Position numbers and translations under genes: made by a program. DNA of 64,000 nucleotides from Lingula anatina (lineage: Eukaryota > Brachiopoda > Lingulata > Lingulida > Lingulidae). Location of the stretch: contig NW_019775809.1 of the NCBI RefSeq assembly GCF_001039355.2, positions 62,001-126,000 of the forward strand, read 5' to 3'. Positions within the stretch are counted from its first letter, which is position 1. Each line of letters starts with the position of its first letter. Under the pieces are notes generated by a model, which searched no databases, was not told the DNA's origin, and saw only the letters and a program-made list of their open reading frames with translations. Positions 24,927 through 37,613 of the stretch are shown here, in pieces.

Positions 24927-26319
24927 CTATCTGCGTTTTTTCTTGCTTTTCTTCTCCTCTTTTGCTGGAGCCTGAGATAATCTTTCATATAAATAGTATA
25001 AAAGCATGAGAACAGCTGCTGGGATCAACAGAAACTGAAGAGTCTTCAGTAGTTTCCCTTCAACGGTTTTCTTAGTCAGTCCCACTAGCTCTGTATCGAA
25101 ATGAAGAGTGGCTCCACCTGCAAAATAAGTTTTTTAATGTTACTTTAATGTCAGAAAGTACACCACTGAAACTGCATTTCTAACTGTTTTTCCCAAACAT
25201 GTATCTCTTATTATTATTATTATTATCATTTTTGCTGTTATTTTATTTTCTCATTATTTTATCATCCTATTTATTCCTTTAATTTATTATTATCATTTGT
25301 AAATAAAGACACTACCTAGATAGCAGTTGAGTACATTTTAAGCACCCCTATTTAAACTATTATTTACAACATTATATAATATTTCATATCATTATATAAC
25401 CACTTTTAATGGAGTCCGTTGGTCAACAGTATAAAAATATACTTTCTGCTATGTTAATAATATAATAATAATATATTTATTTCGAGTCTAAAATCCATAA
25501 AATGTTCAATAGACTGTACAACATAAATACAAAGAAGTTTATAGATATAAATAGTTTAGATATATATTATATAAATCAGAACTAGACTAAATTGTAATAA
25601 ACAGTAATAAAAGTAAAAAACCCAAGGTTTCTTTAATGTAAAATTTAAAATTCATGAATAAAATGTCTTAAAAATGTGAGTTTTCAATTCCTTTTTAAAA
25701 GTTCATAATTTTTCCCAAGGTAACCCTACATTGTTTCAGGTTCTTGGGCGAATTTAATAAGGAATCTCATTAAATTGTAATGCATTCAAATTTAGTGCAA
25801 TAATTATAACCTGGTATTGTACTCTACCTGGAATGACAGGGGGGTGCCCTTTTTTACCATAAGCGAGATGAGATGGAATGATAAGTTTTCTTTTCTCACT
25901 GAAAAAAGACCAGAAATACAAATAGGTGTGCAATTCCAAAATAATGATATATATGCAAGAGATGAAATTTACAGCAAAAGACTTCACTGCAAGTTCAAAA
26001 TACCCAACATCCCATTAGGTTAATTTTTGTCTGAGTTCATAAAATGTCAACTCAATTAAAAGTTTGAAATTTTATTATGTGCGTAAGTTTGTAAAATTCA
26101 TGTGAACAATAAAAAATTAAGAGTAACTCACCCAACACACATCCCTAAAATCCCTTGTTCCCAACCTGAAATTATACAAATTATCAGCCAAAGGCACTAC
26201 AAGCGTTCCATTTTCTCTCAAAGAAGCCATTTCTAGCTTCGATTATTCACTCCCCTTATTCAACTTTATCTACCCATATTTCTTGTTCCACTCTCAATGA
26301 ATCTATTCCTTTTTTATGC

Positions 26320-26373
<54 letters not shown>

Positions 26374-27642
26374 AACACTCTCTCTCTCAATCTTTTTCAC
26401 CCACTCTCTCTCTCTTTCTCTCTCTCTCTCTCCACCATGCCTCACCCTTCATGATTACCTGGAATAACTTTCCCTGCTCCCAGTGTAAATGGCAGGGGTG
26501 ACCTGCCCTCAGTGCGTGAAGAATCAAACACAGAACCATCATCTAATTTCCCCTGCACATGGAAGAATACATGCAATCATGCAGTAAACAAATCAAAATA
26601 ATAGTTAATCTACCTGTACAGTACATGCACTTGTACCTTGACAGCAGTACATTTAAGTCTGAACAATCTAAAATTAAAATGAAAAATTGCAGAAAAATTC
26701 AGGAGCCGGTTTTATCATGGTTGGATGGTTAAATATGGCTGTTATCCTGATACCCGGACCAGAATGTCAAGAATTATTTTCTTTTCCACCCCTCCATGGC
26801 ATTGTCCCTTGTAAATATCACCCTCACTGCTACTTCAACAATATTTAATTGTAATATAGCACATGTAAGTAAAATGTACCATTTCCCAGTGCCAATGAAA
26901 CAGATTACAGACCTTACTAATGTTGAGCTACTTACACAATACTAGTACTAGAAACAGTTTAAAATTATGCCTTAAATACTATTCTGTAAATGTGCCTTTT
27001 GGTACACGTTGCAGTGAGGATGGGTGGGGGTGGGGGCGGTACATGTACTTACCGTATAATGAACTTCAACATGGTCTCCGTCGCCTGCCTTTACACTGCA
27101 GTCTGCAGGCTTGTGCTGCGAAATAGAAATACGATTACAGACATTGAACGTTAAGTAACTGTGGTGATCAAATGCAACATGAGGCAATTTCACACTATAG
27201 CACATGCACTAATACTAAAATCTAAATACAAGTAAGGATACCCCCCCCCCCACCCCCCCCACACACACACACACAACGAGCCTTATTCTGAGTAAAAATT
27301 AGAATTATTAAAAGTAGAAAATAAATTGCTGCTTGTAATACTTGTAATGCAGTGCGATGGCCAGTGACAGAGCTAGGTCTGAAGTTCAATGAACTTATTA
27401 AAAGTGAGAATTTGCTGCGGCAATTAAGTGGTTATATTACACTACAGCTGGCGGGTTGCAGCACGAAACTTAAAACAGTTATATTATTACTATACAATGT
27501 CACAATTTCTCTTTCTTTGCCCCAGAATCATGCAGCTTACCTCTGTAATTATTTGGAGTTCCTTCTTCTTTTTAGCACACTCGACTATCAGTAATGAACA
27601 AGTTATATACTGCAGTGCAGTCCACTGCCAGCGTACGTCCAT
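24927..27642 (-). CDS. ER FK506-binding protein (FKBP2/FKBP11-type peptidyl-prolyl isomerase) with C-terminal membrane anchor
   Basis: Six exons: 27642-27541 (ATG), 27115-27053, 26552-26459, 26165-26132, 25898-25828 and 25117-24927 (stop TAG). The total is 555 nt, 184 residues, with all phases closing. The hydrophobic N-terminus (about residues 8-23) looks like a signal peptide. The FKBP fold keeps the active-site residues: HYTG with [28 protein letters not shown] and LHFDTEL. After the domain comes a hydrophobic segment ([15 protein letters not shown]) and a basic tail [11 protein letters not shown], as in FKBP11. The catalytic core itself reads closer to FKBP2. It is expected to catalyse prolyl isomerisation of secretory proteins in the ER. 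It is tail to tail with GTF3C2. Confidence 0.9.
26318..26440. repeat. (CT)n(CA)n compound microsatellite
   Basis: (CT)n at about 26324-26350, (CA)n at about 26350-26373 and further CT tracts to 26440, within an FKBP intron. Confidence 0.9.
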
Positions 27643-27895
27643 GTTTATACACGTTGATCGTCACCTTCAACGCAATTAGGTCAAGGCCGTCACAACTATC
27701 GCAATTACGAATTAGGTCACATTGATTGTCCACACCAAGATGTTAGGCTACATTTGTACATTCATGCAGGTACATGAACACATATCCAAGTGTACCGGTA
27801 CATGTACATGCAAACAAACGTTCAATATTGTTCTAATGCATTATCTGTTTAATATGAAGATTAAAAAAAATAGAATACACCCCCCCCAAAAAGGG

Positions 27896-28840
27896 GAAAA
27901 AATGAAGAAACAAGGCAGCAAAGCTGTCAAATGTACAGACAAAAAACAGAAAATAAAGATGCAAAAAAAGGTCATTTTGTCAATTTTGATGCAATAATAA
28001 ATAATGCTTATAATAGCACTGTCAGTCAACACTGAATTTTAATCATGCACAACAGGTAACATGGTCAATAACAGGAGCGGACCCTGAGATATTTTCTGAC
28101 AGTATTCCAAAGTATCTATGTTGATCCCTCCTCCATTTTTATGGTCTTCCAACAGAAAAAAATAGATACCAATCAATATAAACTTAATAACCTGTCTTCA
28201 AGAAGACCCAGAAAATGGTCTCAATCCACCCCTTCAATATAAGATTACAGTTTCAGGACCATGAGAGACTATATATATAGTCACATGATGAAAGTTCAAT
28301 ATTTGAAAAATGATGACAGTGCATAAAATAATTTTATATAATGTTTAAAGACATAAAAAACAATACAATTGCCTATGTGGAAATACAGAAAATGTGCAGA
28401 GCCTCGAGTGGGTGAGAGTTAAAAGTCACAAATGCAATTGTTTGAGAAAAAATTGTAAAGGAAAACATAACAAAACTAGAAAACCACCGAGAGTGCAGAC
28501 CTCTGCCAAGGCAGCAATTGTTGATTATTGAGCCAGACCACCACTATAAACTAATCATTGTCCTCTTTTGCCCAATTCTGACAGTTCCTGAAAATTTCAG
28601 CAAAATCGGTCCATAATTAACTTTTTGAGTTATGTTGATGACAGACAAACAGGGGTGAAAATATACCTCCTAGGCAGAGCCTGAGGTAAATATAATTTCA
28701 ATGAAGCTGCTATTCAAACTTTTAATCTTTGATTATAAATATATNTGCACGACGGCGATGACGGCGACGACGGCGATGACAGACGCAGATGATGGCTATA
28801 TGTACAGACACATCTGTGTCTGTACATAAAAAGACCTTCA
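27896..28840. repeat. Composite interspersed repeat R1, copy 1
   Basis: Segments are shared with 34145-34240 and with 37060-38106. These include AAGGCAGCAAAGCTGTCAAA (27911 on), GTCAGTCAACACTGAATTTT, a diverged copy of the CAGGGG MITE seen at 31152 (about 28083-28250, reverse orientation), a TCGGTCCATAA module (about 28595) and AATGAAGCTGCTATTCAAA. It ends in a near-perfect 26-bp hairpin TGTACAGACACA-TC-TGTGTCTGTACA (28801-28826) followed by TAAAAA. One ambiguous base lies at 28744. The intergenic region 27643-30081 has no recognisable gene. Confidence 0.65.
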
Positions 28841-29243
28841 AGGAACGCGATGAACGTACGTACGCGTACATGTACACTGCCATATAGTAGGCCTACATGT
28901 ATGTCTTTCAAACTAGATAAACTGGCGAATAGCGGGGGCCCCAAATTTATACATAACAGACGTGTCCCCAATACTAGTAGTACTGTTATATCTGGTATAT
29001 GTAAAGATAAAATGTTTCATTACTCCATGACAGTGCATGTATAGGTGGAATGTATAATTAAGCGTTTATACTTCGTGTGTGAGGACATGCAGGTAGCTAG
29101 AAGCACACAAATAAAACAAACTCTGGTTAAGAAAATATCATTTTATTTCTTTTTAAACAAAGTACAGTATGTACCAGCAGTTAGTAATTAAACATTTAAA
29201 ATACTTGTTATATTTCTGAAATCCTTTTTAAATAGATACTAAT

Positions 29244-29245
<2 letters not shown>

Positions 29246-29301
<56 letters not shown>
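29246..29301. repeat. (TA)n microsatellite
   Basis: An uninterrupted TA dinucleotide run of about 56 bp between the FKBP and mosaic genes. Confidence 0.95.
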
Positions 29302-29304
<3 letters not shown>

Positions 29305-30081
29305 TACTTATTATGTTCCTGTCAGTGTACATTTGGTAGGCCTGCGTACGTTAACATGCAAATCACTGAATTATAATATAGATGTACCTACCAGTAACTC
29401 AGCCATGGACTGATCCTGGGTTCATTAGGCCTAATGCATTGCCCTGACAGCTACTTGAAGATAACTCGTCGGCAACAATTAATTAATAATCCCTTTACGT
29501 AATCCTGATTATCGCTTTTGATGGCGTTATATTAAGTTGGCAGTCATCAAGATCTGTTGCGTCTTCAGTGGGCAGGACTGTATTAGTATTACGCAAGTAC
29601 ATGTACAAGTTCAATAAAAACCTTTTGTACAAATTAAAAACACATCTAAAAAAGAAACCACAACGCTTTTTCATATTGAAGAAACATGTTGACACTCTTC
29701 CAAATGATCAGGAGAAATTGCAAAAGCGTTTTATAAATACATGTATATACAGGTTGGTTCATGTCTTCCACTGTAATTACATAAGACGATTGTTTTTCAA
29801 ATAAAAAAAAAAGTTTCAAAAGATGCAATAATGCATATATAGGTCCAAATAAACACAATATAGGCAGATTCTGAACACAGATTCTTGTTTTTGTTCTTGA
29901 TTAAATATAAAAGGGAACGTTATAGAAAATATCAGAATTAGCCTATATACAGCAGCTAGGTACCCGGTTCATGTACATAAAAAATCACAATGTGATCTTT
30001 AAAATGAGAAGAAAAATTTCTTAATACTTCAAATTAAATCATGACCATGAACAAAACAATATCTTTGAAAGAAAGTTCCGT

Positions 30082-33000
30082 TTAGTTGATTTCACAAGAC
30101 CGCGAGGTTCCGTTGTACACAAACTCTCCCACTGCGCAGCTCCACGATGGCCGCGCCACGAGTTGCGCCCCAGGCGCCAGCTGCAAAGCGGAACAGCCAG
30201 GAGTGGAAGCACCACTTAACATAGTAGTCATAAAGCTACTTGCAGTCGCAGCAACAGTGGCCATACAGGTGTCAAACAGTGTCAGATTTGTATCATTCTT
30301 TGTCGGTGTTAAGATTCCACTGAAGACTATCATTTCACCCTGAAAATATAATTTAAAGAGCACAAGTTACTGGTAGGCCTACTGGTATACACATTTTTAT
30401 TTGTTTCATAATATCGTGCGAAACCATACAGTGGTACTGGTAAAATTAGTCTGCAGGTTATAAAATATGAAAATCATTATCATGAAAACATGGCACAAAT
30501 GTAGAACTTCCAGTACAAAGAAAAAGAAAATTAGATTCAGGTTTATGCGTATTGTTCATAGGGGGCATAAAAGGCCAGTTTACACCCAGCAGTCAAAATG
30601 TTAGGCCCCTATTATAACGTTACCATAAATAACCAAAAACATTATGGTAATGTTTTAAAACATGTTGTGTGTGCTGGGTATTCTGTTAAAATCACTGAAA
30701 CATATGTAGCCTACCGCTGATATGACAACGGTAACATAGCAAAATATGGGTGTTTAATTTCTCTCTCTAATAGAACCTCTTCGATAAAGCCGTCTACATA
30801 TGAAAACTGCTAAAATCTGAATAATACGTACCGCATTTTGGGACATGTTAAATTGTACTTCAAATCCAGGTTGCAAAGTGTAGTTGCATGACGAACTGAT
30901 AAAGCCGATAACGAAGTTTTGATACTGGGTCAAAAACTCTTTGGCTTTCTTCACATAGTGTATTGTGCACGTATTATTTAGCAGGCCACTCCATGTTATC
31001 CCATGAGAAAGTTGGAAACGAAGTTCTGGATCTGTAGTTACTGAAATAATCGTCAGGCATAATCGTGGGTTTTAAAAAACATTATCTCATACTTGATTGA
31101 ATCGTGAGCAGACTATATTTCTTATGTAGACTATCAAAGTTGGAATACGGACAGGGGCGGATTTAAGCCGTCTTCTGGGTCTTCCGGAAGACAGTCAGAT
31201 TTTCAAGTTTACATTGACGGGTATCTAATTTTTTCTGTTGGAAGACGGTCAAAATTGGAGGATGAATCAACAAAGATATTTGGAAGACTGTCAGAAAATA
31301 GCTCTGGACCCGCCCCTGACGGATGTCACAATTTTTTGTCAAAATTTATAAATCAGCTAGAAAGTAGATTGACTTATAACAATGTGATTGAATCACTGTT
31401 AAAAACCATTGGACTCACCTCACTTGACTGGCCTCAGATTAACTTCCAGTCTGTCTGTCCGAATAACATCTGTTACATACTGAGAAACATACTAGTATTC
31501 TGATACTGAATCTCGCACTTTCAATAAATTCTGAAAAAGGGTACTTTACTAACTTGGTGTTTGGCATTTCCGTCCAGTGAATCCTGGTCTACACAAACAA
31601 GTGGCTCCATTGGGATCACCTGGGTTCTGTATACAACTGCCTCCATTGTTACAGGGCTCTGATGGACACTTACGATCAGGTCCTGTGACAAAAGGAAAAG
31701 AGATTTCATTTGAGGGTCAGTCTTATCTAAATCATCTCAAGTAATAAAAATTTCTTTCAAAAATTTATTTTTAGATACCATCAAAAAAAGTCGGTTTGAG
31801 CCTTTATGTTGTTTGGAAAAACTTGTTTTAAATTAATTACATAATCATTTTTTGACAAAATAAAAATCTGATAAATAATGAAACATTTTAAACATTGGTA
31901 GGAAAAAAATTACCTTAAAATACCCAAAAAAAAAAAAATTTCACATTTCCATTTACATGTATAGATACATGTATACATTATGCAACAAAAAGTATAATCA
32001 CATGGATATATCAATATCCTGTAGCTAGTCACATCTAGTCATGTGTTAATAAAATGATTACTAACCTGCGACAATATCACACCAGCCTGTCCTTCTGTCA
32101 TATACTGGAAAATATCTGTATGCGCACTCCCAGTCATGAGTTACATTTACTGGTGCCGTGGTAATTGCAGGGCAGTTAAGATAATGGCCAAAAATGTGAA
32201 GTCCACCAAGTATTGTATTGATCCTTTTATGTATTGGTTGTATAATGTCTCCAAGACAGGAAGCAAATTTTGATTGAGAGAGAAAACCCATTGTCTCAAA
32301 CAGATAGGTGACCTCAAATGGATTCTGGTAGGAAAAATAAACATTTGTAACGTTATGTAAATATAGTAAGTGAACATGTAAATACTAAGCATTTACCCCT
32401 TGTGACTACTGGCAAAAAATTTGTAACAATTATCTACTAATCAAATAATAAAAGTAGGTGCTTCTGCTTCTTTTCAATTATTCATATTAACGTACCTTAT
32501 ATTAAAATTAGTTCGTCTCATTTAAGTGTTTATTAAAGTAATTCAAACTATTATCAATATGTACAAAAAGCATACTTTTTATAATACAAATTTCTTTAAC
32601 TATATAGTTTTATGTTTCACAAGGAACCATCAATAATGATCCTTGGGTGAAAAAAATTATAAAAACTTCAATCAGTGGTGTAAGAAATAGGTGAGCAATT
32701 GCCATGTGTTTTGAATACAGTACCTTTGATATTATAGACTGATTATAGAGATCCCTGTTGATTGGGTGAACATAAACATTGTCTTCTCCACAGGCACTGT
32801 CAACGAGTTCAACCATTTCTGCCCTCAAATTAGAAATCTGGTTAAATGCCTTAGCTCTGTAGCCGCTAAGGCAGGAAGCATTCAGACCAGTGAGGTTGAA
32901 ATTTGGATGGAAGCTCAGTAGCATTGATGGAGCTGAAAATTAGGATAGCAGAACTGAAAGGGGACAAACATTTTAATTATCACCAATAACAACTTATGGC

Positions 33001-36000
33001 TTATTCCCATCTTTATAGCTTCAAAACTTCAAAACCTTAAGGTGCAATTATTGTATGAATCTCTACATCTCTCAAATTTTGAAAAATATACACATTTTTA
33101 ATATATGAAAGAATTAGTGAATTATCATTTTCTTTTACCATGAAAATTTCTTGTACCTAGATATGATTTTACCGAGAGGGGACCTTTTCATGGCAAAAAG
33201 GGACGTTTTTTCGAACCCCCCTCCCCTACCGGACACACACACACACATCTATGGACCTGATTACTACAACATGACTGTACCAATAATGCTTACTTGGTCT
33301 GCAGTATTCAGAAACTGGATCCAGGGCACTTGATCTCCAGCAACTCGATCCAGAATCCACCACTGATATTTCATGTTTTCCCAACTCCCAACATTCAGCT
33401 GTTGTGTTCAAAGCAGATTTATTCAAACCAGAGAGAAAGTTGTTGACCACACGTTTCAGACTATTTCCACATGTTGACACCCTGCTTAGTGTGACGGAGA
33501 AGGCACGCGTGCCAAGAAAATGCAGCCGCCATATGATATTAATTTTGGTCTGACAGGAAAATCAAGTTCAACTTATTAGTAAATTGAAGTTAAGAGGGGA
33601 GTGGTGTGTACCACCAAACTGAATGTCATTTATCAAATTAAAGTATTATGGTTGACTATTATTATTATTATTATTTATGCTGGGTAACTGATATATAATT
33701 CCATCAACATAAAAAAATACATCGCCAGTTGAACAAATGCAACTGTTATATCATTCATCTAAAAATGAGAATCATAATTATTTTACAGAATAAATCTAGT
33801 TACTATCATTAATACCTATTTCTTTATACTGAACAGAACATATAGCTTGCCTTTTACCATTGGGAAATAATTTTAAGAACCAATTTTAAATTAATCATTT
33901 ATGATTTAAGGTACACACTGTACTAATACATTTACCCGTGTTCCTTTCATTTTAATGATACCCTCATGTGAGGTATAAAGAGAGGCACCATTACTACAGC
34001 TCAAGTTCACAGCCCGAAGAAATGAACGTATGTTCCATCCGAAACGTTCATTGGTGCAGTTACTTGCCATTGATGTATTGGATGTGTATGAGAGCTTGAA
34101 GAAATATTCTGAAAAATGTATTTTTTTAATAATAGGGCTATTATTAAACAAGGCAGCAAAGCTGTCAAATGTACAGACAAAAAACAGAAAAGAAAGATGC
34201 AAAATAGGTCATTTTGTCAATTTTGATGCAATATTAAGGAGGGAATGTAGTTTTGAGATTTTCTCTTAAAAAAAAGGTCTTAGCTTTTTTATTCCTGTCA
34301 TATTCATTTAATGTATCTTCAAAACATCTAATTATGCTTAGAACACGGCTCTATCGTGTGACGTAATATTGGTATTTTGGGGACAAAAACACCATTTTTA
34401 TACACCTGATTTTCTCAGGCACCTGGACAGCTATAAACATGCTTTTAATGTTATTATAACACTTGAACAAAGTACTACAAAAGGGAGTCGGGGATTTTTC
34501 TTTAGAGACTTATTGTTGATTTTATCTATAAAAACGTGAAATTACATCAAAATATTAAGGAATTTTCACTTTCAAAGTCAATAAATTAGAAAAGAGAGGA
34601 TCAATCAAATTTTCTTAAAAAGCACTTTAAGTGCATACTTTTCTTAATGAGCATGGTGAATTTGGTCTCCCTCAGGTGTACAGGTAGGCAGTTATAGCTC
34701 GCTCAAATAACGCTATCTCGTCAATCTTGAAAGCGAAGAAAACGAGCAAAAACCCTTTCAGGGAGGTTAATTGTCCAAAATTGCAAATTAAATCATTGAC
34801 GGCTTTACCTGTTATCGTGCTGACAATTGCAAAGATGGGTACTCTATTGCAGGTTGAAATTATCTTGTTTGCATGCATTTGGATGTCAGAAAATCTTTTT
34901 TTTGTATCAGTCTCACCTCCTGTTACTAACTTCAAGGAGTTACCGCTAGCACTGCCAGAATGATTGACAGGCAATCAAGTAAGCTCTAACTACTCAACCA
35001 ATCACGTCAATTGATGTCGGGGCAAGTGTTAGGGATGCGCTCTAGGATGTGCACACAATAGCAGCATTGCAGGCGGTCTTGTCCACATTCGCCGAGCGAA
35101 AAATGGTTAGAAAACCTGGCCGTGTTACAGGATGCCAATCGGACCATCAACAACAAGAAACAGATGCAACCAGAAAGGCTTTGTTAGAGGAAATGTCCAA
35201 AGTTGGGTGAGTCAGGAAAAATTCTGCGATAATTGTTGAAGAAAAAAGCACCATGTCGGCCTTGAAAGTGCGTACATGCATCCAGAACTGTACCTCGTGG
35301 TATATACTAGCATTTATGTTTAAAATGCTAGGGCTTATACTCCAGCTCATATAAAATCTAACGACTGCATCGAGCTGTTGTCGAAGATGGATCGATAGTA
35401 TGACAGTTGCTGTCATGGGTAGCAAGCAACAGAATTTTCTTTTTATGCGTATCTCAAAAAGTTAACAAGAAAATCGAAAGAGCGCGTGTAACAACAAGCA
35501 ATTCAAGGGAGAATGCGTATTTTGAGCAAATCCAATGTGTTGGAAAAGATTCATCTTAGCGCTGAATACAATCAAGAGCGACTATCAAAACAGCTTAAGC
35601 GGAACAATAGGCACTTCTTTGCCAATCGCTGTTTATGACAAAGGGGGCATGGCGCATCCCTGTTCTATATTGTTTTTCTAGTCATGCTGATGCTCTTAAG
35701 GTCCGCCCACCGAGTTTACCCATGCCAATGGCCCTTGACAATGAAGGTGGGGCAAAGAAAAAACACATCAGAAAAAACACATTTTTTGTTCAAAATGTAA
35801 AAAATTTATTTTGTTAGACATTTAACCAATAATTAGACATAAAAAACCCAAATTGACGATTTTTAGCCATATTTGGGTACATCCCTTAAAGCAATAATAA
35901 TTCTTCCCTTGAGATTCAAAATTCTGCAAAAAAATACATTGTAAACAACTCATTAAAATATATTACATTGTATTTTACCACTAAAACGGCTGTTATTATA

Positions 36001-37544
36001 GTAAAACCTAAATCTGTGCTTGTCAATAGGGCTTTCGATGCCTTTCTTACCAGTCTTACCAGTCATCTGTTGTCAATGATGTTTGGGTGTCAGGCGGATT
36101 CTCATGTTTATTTGAGAGCAAAATAACATATAGTGCCATATGAGAGGAGGTGCATGATGCAATCCTCAGACGTAAGTTTCGAGTTTTGTACAGTGTGTCA
36201 GAAAACGAAAAGCCCAGAACTGCACACATTGTAGATAAAAATGTATTTTGAGCAATAAGACGAATATATCTTATGAATCTTGTATTATTGTTAGATAGTG
36301 TTGTTGTTGTCTGCTTTTCCCGCGGTTTTAAGTAGGTCACCAGAAAATACTGATATCGCGTGACTATGCAATGTCAGAAAGGGCTCCGTCAATTAAAATC
36401 TCTCAAGAGATTTCTCAAGAGATTTTAACAAAAAATCAAACGTTTAGGAAAAAAACCCTGGACTAACTTTGAATGCAGAGATGGGGTCATTGACCGTTGG
36501 TAAGTACGGGAAAATTGCCGTTTACTCCAGGAAAATCCAATTTTTGGCCAAAACGAAGAGTTACTATGACTTTAAACAAGAAAAGCACTCCGAGAGCACA
36601 GACCTATGAAAAGACAGCAATTTTTTATTATTATTGATTATTGATCCATATCATCATCAAAAACTAATCACTTCTAAGTTAACTTACATGCATTTCTGAC
36701 CTACCCTGAATATTTCATCAAAATCGGTCCATAACTTTTTGAGTTATGTTGATGATTGATTTTTCATTATTGATAATTGATTGATTATTGATCCAGATCA
36801 CCACCAAAAACTAATCAACTCTAAGTTAACCCATTTCTGACCTACCCTGAAAATTTCATCAAAATCGGTCCATAGCTTTTTGAGCTATGTTGATGATTGA
36901 TATTTGATTATTGATTATTGATCCAGATCACCACCAAAAACTAATCATCTCTTCCTTGGCCCACTTCTGACAGTTCCTAAAAATTTCATCAAAATCAGAC
37001 CATAACTTTTTGATGACAAACAGACAAACAGGGGGAAAACATAACCGCCTTGGCAGAGGTAATAATGTTTGTAATAGCACAGTCAGTCAACACTGAATTT
37101 TAATCATGCACAACAGGTGACATCGTCAATAACAGGAGAGGATCCAGAGATATTTTCTAACAGTATTCCAAAGTACCTTTGTTGATCCATCCTCCATTTT
37201 GATGGTCTTCCAACAGAAGAAAAAATTGATACCTGTCTATATAATCTTTAAAACCTGACTGTCTTATGGAAGATCCAGAAGATGGTCTCAATTCATCCCT
37301 CCAATAAAATACAGTTTCAGGACCATGAGAGTTCAAATTCACATGACAGTGCATAAAATATATTATGTTTAAAGACATAAATACCAATACAACTGCTTAT
37401 GTGGAACTACAGAAAATGTGCAGAACCTCAGGCAGATGGGAGTTCAAAGTCACAAATGCCAGTGTTTGAGAAAAAATAAAAAAGAAAACATAACAAAAAT
37501 ATAATTCTAATGAAGCTGCTATTCAAAACTTTTAATCTTTGAGT

Positions 37545-37613
<69 letters not shown>

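Noticed and set aside
28801-28831. Hairpin read as a Helitron 3' end
   Set aside because: No CTRR terminus follows the hairpin, and no TC start or A/T insertion site was found.
34672-34974. 100-codon minus-strand ORF in the 11-kb intron
   Set aside because: No family resemblance and a plus-strand ORF of similar length overlaps it. Both are likely chance.
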